Shown: piece after piece, positions 43,122 to 50,742 of the stretch
Numbering within the stretch: position 1 is the stretch's first letter
How the letters are laid out: every line of letters begins with the position of its first letter
Notes under the pieces: model-generated
The model's database searches: none
Seen by the model: only the letters and a program-made list of their open reading frames with translations
Told to the model about the DNA's origin: nothing
NCBI RefSeq assembly: GCF_015477765.1
Contig: NZ_JADLQQ010000005.1
Coordinates: 372,001 to 436,000 of the forward strand
Length of the DNA: 64,000 nucleotides
Reading direction: 5' to 3'
From: Nocardia transvalensis
GTDB taxonomy: Bacteria; Actinomycetota; Actinomycetes; Mycobacteriales; Mycobacteriaceae
Translations under genes and position numbers: made by a program

Positions 43122-43559
43122 ATGGCGACATGGCTGGATTTCGAGCGCGAGGCACCCGAGCTGGCCGCGCAGGTGAGGCAGCGGTTCGAGGCTCACAAGA
43201 CCCATGTGCTGGCGACCCTGCGCCGCGACGGCGCCCCGCGGGTCAGTGGGTCGGAGGTGGAGTTCATCGGTCCGGACCTGATGTTCGGCTCCATGCCCGG
43301 CGCCGTGAAGGCGCGCGACCTGCAACGTGACGGGCGGTGCGCGATACACGCCCACCCCGGCGACGGTGACGCGAAGGTGATGGGTGTCGCGGTCGAGATC
43401 ACCGGGTCCGACAAGGCGGCTTTCGAATCGCCGCCGGGTGTCCACGATTTCCGGCTCGACCTCACCGACGTCGTGCTCACCTCCGTCGAGAACGAGGAGC
43501 TGCTCGTCATCCAGCACTGGCGTCCCGGCAGGGGTGTGTCGGTCACCAAGCGACGCTGA
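43122..43559 (+). CDS. Pyridoxamine-phosphate-oxidase-like split-barrel (FDOR-B-type) protein
   Basis: A 145-residue split-barrel flavin/F420-binding family protein: FEAHKTHVLATLRRDGAPRVSGSEVEFIGPDLMFGSMPGAVKARDLQRDGRCAIHAHP. Actinobacterial members often use F420 or bind haem/FMN. CATCCT 6 nt before the ATG suggests a leaderless mRNA. The stop abuts the cobS stop (converging). Confidence 0.8.
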   Translation: MATWLDFEREAPELAAQVRQRFEAHKTHVLATLRRDGAPRVSGSEVEFIGPDLMFGSMPGAVKARDLQRDGRCAIHAHPGDGDAKVMGVAVEITGSDKAAFESPPGVHDFRLDLTDVVLTSVENEELLVIQHWRPGRGVSVTKRR

Positions 43560-44309
43560 TCAGCAGCCGAGCGACAGGACGACGGCGGTCACGCCCACCG
43601 CCGTTTCGATTGTGGCGCCGAGGACATCACCGTTGAGGCCGCCGAAACGCCGGACGCAGTGGCGCACCAGAATGCCCGCGCCGAACAGACCCGCCACAAC
43701 GGCGACAGGGCCGAGCCAATATTTCCCAGGCACCGCGAAAACTGCTGCTACCAAGGCGAATACGGTCCACACAACGATGGACAGCCGCGGCTGGGTGCCA
43801 GCCACGAGCGCGCCGAACCCGGCACCCGGAGCCGCGTCGTACCCGCGGCGACAGGCGAGCACCACGGCGACACGTCCGGTCGCCACCGCGAGCGCAATCG
43901 CCGACCAGCGACCCGCGTCGGCCAGCGCGGCGAACGACAAGGCTTGCGCGCCAATGGCAAACACCAGTGCGGCCACCCCGAACGGCCCGACACCCCCGCT
44001 CTTCATCACCTCGCGAGCCCGCTCGGGCGGCCCGTAACACCCCAGACCGTCGGCGGTGTCGGCCAGCCCATCCAAATGCATACCGCGGGTGACCAACGCC
44101 AACGCCCCCACAACGAGCAGCCCACCCAGAGCGACAGACATTCCGGCCGCCACGAACACCCGCATCAACGCCGCCGCAGCCACCCCGAGCACCACTCCGA
44201 CAAACGGCGCCAACGCAATAGCCCGCGCCGCACCACCCCGATCCACCGCCTCCGGCCCCCGCACCGGCAACACCGTCAGCCAGGAAAACGCCAACCGCAC
44301 CCCACTCAC
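43560..44309 (-). CDS. cobS: Adenosylcobinamide-GDP ribazoletransferase (cobalamin synthase)
   Basis: A 249-residue membrane enzyme that joins adenosylcobinamide-GDP to alpha-ribazole in the last stage of B12 assembly. The motif RGMHLDGLADTADGLGCYGPPERAREVMKSGGVGPFG is diagnostic, and the rest is a set of hydrophobic helices. GTG start at 44309, 45 nt after cobU-cobT, so the two are co-transcribed. M. tuberculosis has cobT and cobS here as Rv2207-Rv2208. Confidence 0.94.
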   Translation of the reverse strand: MSGVRLAFSWLTVLPVRGPEAVDRGGAARAIALAPFVGVVLGVAAAALMRVFVAAGMSVALGGLLVVGALALVTRGMHLDGLADTADGLGCYGPPERAREVMKSGGVGPFGVAALVFAIGAQALSFAALADAGRWSAIALAVATGRVAVVLACRRGYDAAPGAGFGALVAGTQPRLSIVVWTVFALVAAVFAVPGKYWLGPVAVVAGLFGAGILVRHCVRRFGGLNGDVLGATIETAVGVTAVVLSLGC

Positions 44310-44354
44310 GCCGACTCACCCCTCCGACCCTCGCCGGGGAGCGGGGGCCGGTGG

Positions 44355-46328
44355 TCAGACGGCATTGCTCGGGGCGGGGGCGGCTGCTGTGCTGACGCCT
44401 GCGTCGGTGAAAGTGGCCATTTCGCTGAGGGTGGCGACGGCGGCACGGAGGATGGGGAGGGCCGTGAGAGCGCCGGAGCCTTCGCCGAGGCGCATGTCCA
44501 GGTCCACGAGGGGTTGCAGGCCCAGTTTGGTCAGCGCCAGTTGGTGGGCGGGTTCGGTGGAGCGGTGCCCGGCGACCCACCAATCCTTGGCGCCCGGTGC
44601 GATCATCTCGGCCACCAGGGCTGCGGCGGTGACGACCAGGCCGTCGAGGATCACCGGGGTGCGGCGGGCGGCGGCCTGGGCGAGGTAACCGGCGATGGCG
44701 GCCACGTCCGCGCCCGCGGCCACGCGGAGCAGGGCGTGCGGATCCTTCAGGTGCGGGCGGGCCCGCCACATCGCGTCGCGGACGGCGGCGGCCTTGCGCA
44801 TCCAACCGGCATCGTCGACACCGGTGCCGCGACCGACCGCCAGCACCGGTTCGGTATCGGTGAGTGCGGCAATCAGAACCGTTGCGGGCGTGGTGTTTCC
44901 GATGCCCATGTCACCGGCGATCAGCAGGTCGGCGCCGCCGTCGATCTCCTCGTCGGCGATCGCCTTTCCGGCCGCCAGCGCGGCGTACACCTGATGTTCG
45001 GTGAGGGCGTCCTCGCGATCGATGGCTCCGCTGGCACGGCGCACCTTGTACGCCGACACGCTCGGGTCGGTGTCGCCGTCGACGGCGATATCCACCACGC
45101 GCACAGTCGCATCGGCCAGACGGGCCAGCGCATTCACCGCGGCGCCGCCCGTGAGGAAGTTCGCGACCATCTGCGCGGTCACTTCGCTCGGATACGCCGA
45201 AACCCCGTGCCGCGCAATCCCGTGGTCGGCCGCGAAGACGACCACACGCGCCCGCTCGAATTGTCTGGGCGGGCATACGCCCTGACAGGCGGCGACCCAA
45301 TTACCCAGTGTCTCCAGCCGTCCCAATGACTTGGCAGGCTTGGTCAACTCGGACTGCCGGGTCTCGGCTTCGGCCCGGACATGCGGATCCGGCGCTGCCA
45401 CCGGGCCGAATGCCGGTGCCGTCTCGAAGGATGGGGAATTGTTGGCGAGCCGCCGCTCGGCACCGCCGCCGGACGAAGCCACCGCAGCGGTGCCGCGCTC
45501 CTGCCCTGCCTCGAGATCGACCGGAAGCGACTCCGCGCCGCCGCCCGCTACGGCGTCGCTCGCGGTCGCATCGACCGCCGAACTTGCTTCCGCACGTTGA
45601 ATTTCCGGGGCCTGGGCCATCGAAGCCGAGGTGGCTGAGGTGGTTTCGTCGATGGGTTCGGCGCTGGTAGTCGGCGAAACGGTCTCGGTGGCGGTGTAGT
45701 CGGGCCCGACACCGATCAGCCCAGGACCGTCGGCTTCCCTAGCGGCGGCCTCGACCAGGCCGAGGACCTCGGCGGAAACGGTTCCGGGCTTGATCCGGGT
45801 CGGCACCCCCGCCACGACCAGGTACACCTCGTCGCAGATCTCGGCCAGGCGCTGGTTGAGTGCGCCGATCTCATCCTGGAACAGCCGACCGGACCGGGTG
45901 GCGGGCACGACACCCATGCCGACCTCGGGACTCACGATGATCAGCCGCTCCCGATAGCCCACGACCGCTCCGACGAGCGCATCGACATCGGGTCCCACCG
46001 TGCCGCGCGGCGCCTCCCAGGCCGCTCGTGCGTCGATACGCGCGGTCAACCACGTGCCCAGATCGTCGACCAACGTCACCGGCGTCGGCTCGCCCAGCGC
46101 CGCCACCGGATCCCCCTCCACCACCGTCCACTCCCCCGGCCGCCGAACCCGATGCGCGGCAACCCGTTCCGCGAACTCCCCATCCGCCGGATCGACCACG
46201 GCCGTCGCGATGTACCGCACGGCCCCGGCCTGCCCGGCCAGCGCCTCGGCGAACGCCGACTTCCCCGACCGCACCCCACCGAGTACCAGCGTCCGCAGCC
46301 CACGCCCGCTCGCAGCATCGTTCAACAC
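44355..46328 (-). CDS. cobUT: CobU-CobT fusion: cobinamide kinase/guanylyltransferase plus DMB phosphoribosyltransferase
   Basis: A 657-residue fusion of two B12-assembly enzymes. Residues 1-185 are CobU: P-loop GGVRSGKS at 17-24, the guanylylated histidine probably H59 in AAHRVRRPGEW, and VVPATRSGRLFQDEIGALNQRLA. A Ser/Ala/Glu-rich low-complexity linker spans about 205-325. Residues about 330-640 are CobT: KSLGRLETLGNWVAACQG, FAADHGIARHGVSAYPSEVT and RLGEGSGA with the catalytic glutamate. It therefore makes both substrates used by the adjacent CobS. GTG start at 46328; a TTG follows immediately. Confidence 0.92.
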   Translation of the reverse strand: MLNDAASGRGLRTLVLGGVRSGKSAFAEALAGQAGAVRYIATAVVDPADGEFAERVAAHRVRRPGEWTVVEGDPVAALGEPTPVTLVDDLGTWLTARIDARAAWEAPRGTVGPDVDALVGAVVGYRERLIIVSPEVGMGVVPATRSGRLFQDEIGALNQRLAEICDEVYLVVAGVPTRIKPGTVSAEVLGLVEAAAREADGPGLIGVGPDYTATETVSPTTSAEPIDETTSATSASMAQAPEIQRAEASSAVDATASDAVAGGGAESLPVDLEAGQERGTAAVASSGGGAERRLANNSPSFETAPAFGPVAAPDPHVRAEAETRQSELTKPAKSLGRLETLGNWVAACQGVCPPRQFERARVVVFAADHGIARHGVSAYPSEVTAQMVANFLTGGAAVNALARLADATVRVVDIAVDGDTDPSVSAYKVRRASGAIDREDALTEHQVYAALAAGKAIADEEIDGGADLLIAGDMGIGNTTPATVLIAALTDTEPVLAVGRGTGVDDAGWMRKAAAVRDAMWRARPHLKDPHALLRVAAGADVAAIAGYLAQAAARRTPVILDGLVVTAAALVAEMIAPGAKDWWVAGHRSTEPAHQLALTKLGLQPLVDLDMRLGEGSGALTALPILRAAVATLSEMATFTDAGVSTAAAPAPSNAV

Positions 46329-46443
46329 GCCAGCACGGTACCAATCACCCCACCCATACCCGCACATCCGGATGGCCTTATTCGGACGAAACCAGACCCA
46401 CCTCCACCTTCTACAGCGGCCCCCACCCCGGCTACACCGACTA

Positions 46444-46465
46444 CCCCCTCCCCACCCCCACCCCC
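46444..46465 (-). promoter_or_regulatory. G-quadruplex motif with 1-nt loops, 116 nt upstream of cobUT
   Basis: On the minus strand four G-tracts of 5, 5, 4 and 5 bases are separated by single bases (T, T, A). Single-base loops give the most stable class of G-quadruplex. It lies on the cobUT coding strand, so it could fold in the DNA or in the leader RNA. Confidence 0.7.
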
Positions 46466-46544
46466 AGTAACAACCACCCCGCACACAACACCCCGCCCAA
46501 CCGGGCGTACTTCATACCCCCGCACGACGTCGCACCTCCAACCC

Positions 46545-46890
46545 TACAAGGGGCGCACTCCACACCCCGCAGGGCACGTGCGCCGCACCCCCACGGGCGC
46601 ACTCTGCAACCCCGCAGGGCGCGCACCCAGCAACGCATAAGGCGCGCGCACCAACGGGGCGACGCAAATCCGCACCCCATGGGCGCGCACCTCGCCCCCG
46701 CGGGCGCACTCCGCAACCCCCGCAGGCGACGCACTCCGCATCCCCACCGGGCGACGCAACTCCGCAACCCCGCAGGGTGGCGACGCACTCGGCACCCTCG
46801 CGGGCGCACCCCGCATCCCCACGGGCGACGCAACTCCGCATCCCCACGGGCGACGCAATTCCGCATCCCCACGGGCGACGCAATTCCGCA
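46545..46890. repeat. Degenerate 25-bp tandem repeat (minisatellite)
   Basis: The right end contains consecutive units starting at 46811, 46836, 46861 and 46886, a perfect 25-bp period (unit ccgcatccccacgggcgacg plus caatt/caact). To the left the units drift to about 20-29 bp but keep the core CCGCA-nCCCC-CGGGCG-ACGCA; roughly a dozen copies can be followed. A 25-bp period shifts frame at each unit, so it is not coding. Confidence 0.88.
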
Positions 46891-46946
46891 TCCCCGCACC
46901 GGCCGCCCCAGCGGTCGGTGCGGGGCCGTGGGGCATATTCGGTTGC

Positions 46947-46964
46947 GGGTGGGAGTGGGGCGGG
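46947..46964 (+). promoter_or_regulatory. G-quadruplex motif just upstream of the hydrolase start
   Basis: Four G-tracts (GGG-T-GGG-AGT-GGGG-C-GGG) end 15 nt before the ATG at 46980. Another four-tract run, GGG-C-GGG-TT-GGGG-TTAC-GGGGG, lies inside the gene at 47004-47025. Folding could affect ribosome access. Confidence 0.6.
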
Positions 46965-46979
46965 CGGCAGGATGGGGGT

Positions 46980-47831
46980 ATGGGTGTGATCTTGGAAAAG
47001 CCTGGGCGGGTTGGGGTTACGGGGGTGCGAGGTGGGCGGGAGTTGGCTTGGGCGGAATGGGGGCCCGGGGACGGTCGGCCGGTGCTCTTCTGTCCTGGGG
47101 CGGGATGGGGGCGGTCGCTGGGGTTCGGTGTGGAGGTGTTGGATGAGTTGGGGGTGCGGCTGATCTCGGTGGATCGTCCGGGGCTCGGGAGTTCGACGCC
47201 TGCACCCGGGCGGACGTTGCTCGACTGGGCCGATGACATTCGGGATCTCGGGCTCTCCGGTGCCGCGGTCGTGGGGTTCTCACAGGGCGCGCCGTTCGCC
47301 CTCGCCTGTGCGGCTCAGGGGCTCACATCGGCGGTGGCGATCGTGTCGGGGGGAGACGAACTCGCCTGTCCCGCATTTGCACTGACGCCGGAGGGGCGGC
47401 AGTTGGTCGACCTGGTGGCCGACGAGCCTGCCCGTGCCGAAGCCGAATTCGCGGACTTCGGCAGCGCGGAGACATTGTGGCGGCTGAGCATCGAGGGGAG
47501 CCCCGAGGTGGATCGGCAGATCTACCTGCAGCCTCCGTTCGAGAAGGCCTTCCGCCATGCCTTGGAGGAAGGATTCACGCAGGGCTCGGCGGGTTATGCC
47601 CGCGACACCGTCCTGCACATGGCTCCCTGGCCGTTCCGCGTCGAGGACCTCACCGCCCGAGTCCACCTCTGGTACGGCGGCCTGGACACCAACCCGACCC
47701 ACTCCCCCGACCACGGCGCCACCCTCGCCACCCGGATCCCGCACGCCACCCGCCATCTCATCCCCGATGCGGGCGGCGCCCTGCTCTGGACCCACGCCTC
47801 CGAAATCCTGCACACCCTCCTCACCGAGTGA
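46980..47831 (+). CDS. Alpha/beta hydrolase
   Basis: A 283-residue alpha/beta hydrolase. The oxyanion-region FCPGAGWG, the SVDRPGLGSS strand, the nucleophile elbow GFSQG (about 100) and the late acid/His region GGLDTNPTHSPDHG ... DAGGALLWTH are recognisable. The substrate is unknown. The ATG at 46980 follows a very G-rich leader with no clean ribosome site. It diverges from cobUT. Confidence 0.85.
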   Translation: MGVILEKPGRVGVTGVRGGRELAWAEWGPGDGRPVLFCPGAGWGRSLGFGVEVLDELGVRLISVDRPGLGSSTPAPGRTLLDWADDIRDLGLSGAAVVGFSQGAPFALACAAQGLTSAVAIVSGGDELACPAFALTPEGRQLVDLVADEPARAEAEFADFGSAETLWRLSIEGSPEVDRQIYLQPPFEKAFRHALEEGFTQGSAGYARDTVLHMAPWPFRVEDLTARVHLWYGGLDTNPTHSPDHGATLATRIPHATRHLIPDAGGALLWTHASEILHTLLTE

Positions 47832-47879
47832 CCCCGGCACCACCCCCGCCATCTGGAGCGCTCACCCCCAGCATTGCGT

Positions 47880-48836
47880 TCAGGCGCCGAAGCGGCGGCG
47901 GTATTCGGTGGGGGCGATGCCGACCACGCGCTGGAAGTGGTGGCGCAGTAGTGCCCCGGAACCGAAACCACAGCGGCCCGCAATGGTCTCCAGATCCAAC
48001 GGTGTGTCCTCGAGCAGGTGTTTGGCCAGCAGGATGCGCTGATTGGTCAGCCACTTCACCGGTGTCGTACCGGTCTCGGCGACGAAGCGGCGCGCGAAGG
48101 TGCGCGTGGACATGGCCGAGCGGGCGGCGAGGTCCTCGATCGAATGCGGCAGTTCGAGGTGCTCGCCCATCCACTGCAGCGTGGTCCGCAGGCTGTCGGA
48201 ATTGCATTCGGGCACCGGCCGTTCGATGAACTGCCGCTGCCCGCCGTCGCGCTGCGGCGGCACCACCATGCGTCGCGCGATCTTGTTGGCGACGGTGCTG
48301 CCCATCTCCCGGCGCACCAGGTGCAGGCAGGCATCGATACCGGCGGCCGTCCCCGCGCTGGTGATCAAATTGCCCTCGTCGACGAACAGCACATCCGGAT
48401 CGACCGTCGCCGACGGATACATCGCCGCGAGCTTGTCCACATACCGCCAGTGCGTCGTGCACTTGCGCCCGTCCAGCAGACCCGCGGCACCGGCGAGAAA
48501 CGCCCCCGAACACACCGTCAGCACGGTCGCCCCCGCCGCGACGGCATCGCGAACGGCCTGCACCACCCGGGTATCGATGGCCATCTCCTCCCCCGCGGGA
48601 AAGGCCGGGATGGCCACCAGGTCGGCATCGAGCAGATCCTCCAGTCCGTACTCAGGGGTCACGGTTATCCCTGGTGTGGAGGAGGTCAGGGGCTTGCCCG
48701 GCTCGGCGCCGCACACCCGGAAGTCGAACACCGGCAACCCGTCCTCGCTGCGATCGAGCCCGAAAACCTCGCAGACGACCCCGAATTCGAACATCGCGAG
48801 GCGTTCGTTGAGCACGACCGACACCTTGGAGAGCAT
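47880..48836 (-). CDS. GlxA-like transcriptional regulator (DJ-1/PfpI domain plus AraC HTH)
   Basis: A 318-residue regulator. The N-terminal half (about 1-175) is a DJ-1/PfpI-type amidase-like domain with the elbow VLTVCSGAFLAGAAGLLDGRKCTTHW. The C-terminal half has two AraC helix-turn-helix motifs (SIEDLAARSAMSTRTFARRFVAETGTTPVKWL; DLETIAGRCGFGSGALLRHHFQRVVGIAPTEYRRRF). TACACT ends 6 nt before the ATG, so it may be leaderless. Target genes are unknown. Confidence 0.88.
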   Translation of the reverse strand: MLSKVSVVLNERLAMFEFGVVCEVFGLDRSEDGLPVFDFRVCGAEPGKPLTSSTPGITVTPEYGLEDLLDADLVAIPAFPAGEEMAIDTRVVQAVRDAVAAGATVLTVCSGAFLAGAAGLLDGRKCTTHWRYVDKLAAMYPSATVDPDVLFVDEGNLITSAGTAAGIDACLHLVRREMGSTVANKIARRMVVPPQRDGGQRQFIERPVPECNSDSLRTTLQWMGEHLELPHSIEDLAARSAMSTRTFARRFVAETGTTPVKWLTNQRILLAKHLLEDTPLDLETIAGRCGFGSGALLRHHFQRVVGIAPTEYRRRFGA

Positions 48837-48922
48837 GCTCGAAGTGTACGTGGCCGAATATTTACGAACAATGTCCCAACTGCCACTGGTGGCGGGAAGT
48901 ATATGAGCGAAAAATTACTGCC

Positions 48923-49108
48923 ATGCTCAGTTCACTACTTCTCCTCGTCGCCGCCGGAGCCCTCCTGCTGGCCCTGGCCACCCCGTCCGTCTTCATGCAT
49001 CACGGCCTGACCCTGCCCCCGCTCGGATCGACCGACGTCATCGACCGCGATGCCCAGCGTGTCGACGCGGAACTCCGAGCCATGGTCGCAATGCGCGAAC
49101 ACGGCTGA
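48923..49108 (+). CDS. Small membrane or secreted protein
   Basis: A 61-residue candidate with a hydrophobic N-terminus (MLSSLLLLVAAGALLLALATPSVFM) and a charged C-terminus (DVIDRDAQRVDAELRAMVAMREHG). It could be a single-pass membrane protein or have a cleaved signal. Supporting points are the sensible signal-like N-terminus and a following terminator-like palindrome; no clear ribosome site is present. It diverges from the GlxA-like gene. Confidence 0.5.
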   Translation: MLSSLLLLVAAGALLLALATPSVFMHHGLTLPPLGSTDVIDRDAQRVDAELRAMVAMREHG

Positions 49109-49189
49109 CCCCACCCACCGCGGGCACGGCAGGCCAACGGTTCCGGGCGCCGCCCCCTCACCGGCGTCCACGAACCCGGACCCCGAGCC

Positions 49190-49263
49190 AGCCGCACCCC
49201 GCGCATACGAACGCACCCCGTCCAGGGCCCTGGGCGGGGTGCGTTTGTTGGAAGGGTGCGGCT
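49190..49263. repeat. Nested palindrome 2 / bidirectional terminator (AGCCGCACCC family)
   Basis: Outer arms AGCCGCACCC (49190-49199) and GGGTGCGGCT (49254-49263) enclose an inner stem, AACGCACCCCGTCCAGGG (49210-49227) with 49228-49245, which is 17 Watson-Crick pairs plus one G-T. The right outer arm overlaps the stop of the DUF3043 gene. It lies between convergent genes. Confidence 0.75.
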
Positions 49264-49936
49264 AGACGGCGTCGCCGGGGTTCACCCGCGGCTTGGGGGC
49301 TCGCATGCGGCGGACCTGGGAGGCCCGCACGAAGGCGTACCAGCCCAGCGAGAGCGACGAGTCGGTGCTGTCGGGGAAGCGCTCGCGCACCCGCCGGTTG
49401 ACGATGCGGCCGAGCAGGAAGCCCTCGGCGGCCATGAACGCCATCATCACGAGCATGGCCAGCGTGACGTAGGCCTGCACGGCAGGAGTCAGGAACATGG
49501 TGAAGATCAGCACCAGCGCCAGCGGCATGAACAGCCCGACCAGGTTGCGGCGCGCATCGACGAGGTCGCGCACGTAGGCGCGCACCGGCCCGCGGTCGCG
49601 CGCGGGCAGGAACTTGTCCTCACCGGCGAGCATGCGCTGGCGCCGCTCGGCGGCATCGGCCCGCCGCTGCGCCGAGGCAGCCTTGCGCTCCTCACGGGTG
49701 CCGCGCGCGGCCTTGCGCCGAGCACGGGCCTCCTTCGCGGTCAACGGGGCGGGCGCGACCGGGCCGCGGCGGCGGCCCTGCGCATCCCGGCGCTTCGGAG
49801 TGGGCCGCCCCTTGCCGGTGGCGGCCGGCCGGTCCGAGGTGTTGGCCGAGCCGCCGCCGGAGCCGCTGTCGGCGGCCGAGGTCTGGTCGGCGAGGTTGTC
49901 GGTGGTGCTTGCATCGCCGCGGCGGAGGAACTTCAC
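49262..49936 (-). CDS. DUF3043 membrane protein, Rv2206-like
   Basis: A 224-residue protein. The first half is basic and low-complexity (RPTPKRRDAQGRRRGPVAPAPLTAKEARARRKAARG), probably disordered and cytoplasmic. Two membrane helices follow near 133-175 (LVGLFMPLALVLIFTMFL; AYVTLAMLVMMAFMAAEGFLLG). A conserved C-terminus includes SLGWYAFVRASQVRRMRAPKPRV. Function unknown, but it is conserved across actinobacteria. Confidence 0.82.
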   Translation of the reverse strand: MKFLRRGDASTTDNLADQTSAADSGSGGGSANTSDRPAATGKGRPTPKRRDAQGRRRGPVAPAPLTAKEARARRKAARGTREERKAASAQRRADAAERRQRMLAGEDKFLPARDRGPVRAYVRDLVDARRNLVGLFMPLALVLIFTMFLTPAVQAYVTLAMLVMMAFMAAEGFLLGRIVNRRVRERFPDSTDSSLSLGWYAFVRASQVRRMRAPKPRVNPGDAV

Positions 49937-50164
49937 GCCGACCAGGCTATTCGATAGCAGATCGACCTGGAAATCCGGTTCGCGCCGCGCGTGTGTCAGT
50001 GGTCATAACGTGGCCGAATCGGACACGATGACCCGCAGTTCGAGGGGTCGACCGGCCTGCGACGCCCGAGAGAGTGGCAAGATTGGAAATAGCCACCCGC
50101 GAAGAAGCGTTGACAGCTCGAGAGCCGTGCGCTGTTCACGGAACACAGGTCCGAAGGAGAGTTC

Positions 50165-50515
50165 ATGACTGTGCAGAACGAGACCGCCACCCACGGAGTG
50201 ACTCTGACCGAGGCCGCTGCCGCGAAGGCGAAGGCGCTGCTGGATCAGGAGGGTCGCGACGACCTGGCGCTGCGGATCGCCGTGCAGCCCGGTGGCTGCG
50301 CCGGCCTGCGCTACCAGCTCTTCTTCGACGATCGCAGTCTCGACGGCGACCTCACCGCGGAGTTCGGCGGCGTCACGCTGACCGTCGACCGGATGAGTGC
50401 CCCCTACGTGCAGGGCGCGTCGATCGATTTCGTCGACACCATCGAGAAGCAGGGGTTCACCATCGACAACCCCAACGCCACCGGCTCCTGCGCTTGCGGC
50501 GACAGCTTCAACTGA
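50165..50515 (+). CDS. HesB/IscA/ErpA-family iron-sulfur carrier, Rv2204c-like
   Basis: A 116-residue A-type carrier that delivers iron-sulfur clusters to target enzymes. The three conserved cysteines are present: one in VQPGGCAGLRYQLFF and two in GSCACGDSFN near the end. The ATG follows GAAGGAGAGTTC, a strong ribosome site. In mycobacteria this protein is essential for maturation of respiratory and dehydratase clusters. Confidence 0.93.
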   Translation: MTVQNETATHGVTLTEAAAAKAKALLDQEGRDDLALRIAVQPGGCAGLRYQLFFDDRSLDGDLTAEFGGVTLTVDRMSAPYVQGASIDFVDTIEKQGFTIDNPNATGSCACGDSFN

Positions 50516-50535
50516 CACATAAAGGGCAAACCTCT

Positions 50536-50567
50536 CAGCGCGGGGCCCCTCCCGAGGTTCCGCGCTG
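50536..50567 (+). terminator. Terminator after the iron-sulfur carrier gene
   Basis: CAGCGCGG (50536-50543) pairs with CCGCGCTG (50560-50567), 20 nt after the stop codon, with an inner CCTC/GAGG helix. Confidence 0.6.
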
Positions 50568-50668
50568 ACGTGTGCGCGGGGCACGTCGAGACCGGTTGTG
50601 GCCCAAGCCAACACGCCAGTGAGACACCGGGCACGATAGGGTGGTGAGACCGCTCTTGGACGGTGTAC

Positions 50669-50692
50669 GTTACGGACGACCGAGTTCGTAAC
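50669..50692. promoter_or_regulatory. Inverted repeat GTTACG-N12-CGTAAC upstream of adoK
   Basis: Perfect 6-bp arms 12 bp apart, 51 nt upstream of the adoK GTG. GTAAC/GTTAC half-sites of this kind also occur in the elements upstream of the P60 genes. No factor is assigned. Confidence 0.35.
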
Positions 50693-50742
50693 ACCCCGAC
50701 GACCCCAGCGTGCGCAGCGCACGATACCGAAGGACTGCTCTC

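Larger units (their letters stand above)
46329..46979. other. Non-coding divergent region between cobUT and hydrolase (651 bp)
   Basis: No gene. From left to right it holds an almost G-free plus-strand stretch (about 46395-46500) with a G-quadruplex motif on the cobUT sense strand, a degenerate tandem repeat (46545-46890), and a second G-quadruplex motif just before the hydrolase start. Cobalamin-riboswitch boxes were looked for and not seen. Confidence 0.75.

Noticed and set aside
46329..46979. A cobalamin riboswitch upstream of cobUT
   Set aside because: No B12-box-like GCCACTG sequence or its neighbours on the relevant strand.
46512..47239. Several open frames with repeated peptides over the tandem repeat
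   Set aside because: They come from the 25-bp repeat, whose period shifts frame at each unit; no start site or conserved domain.
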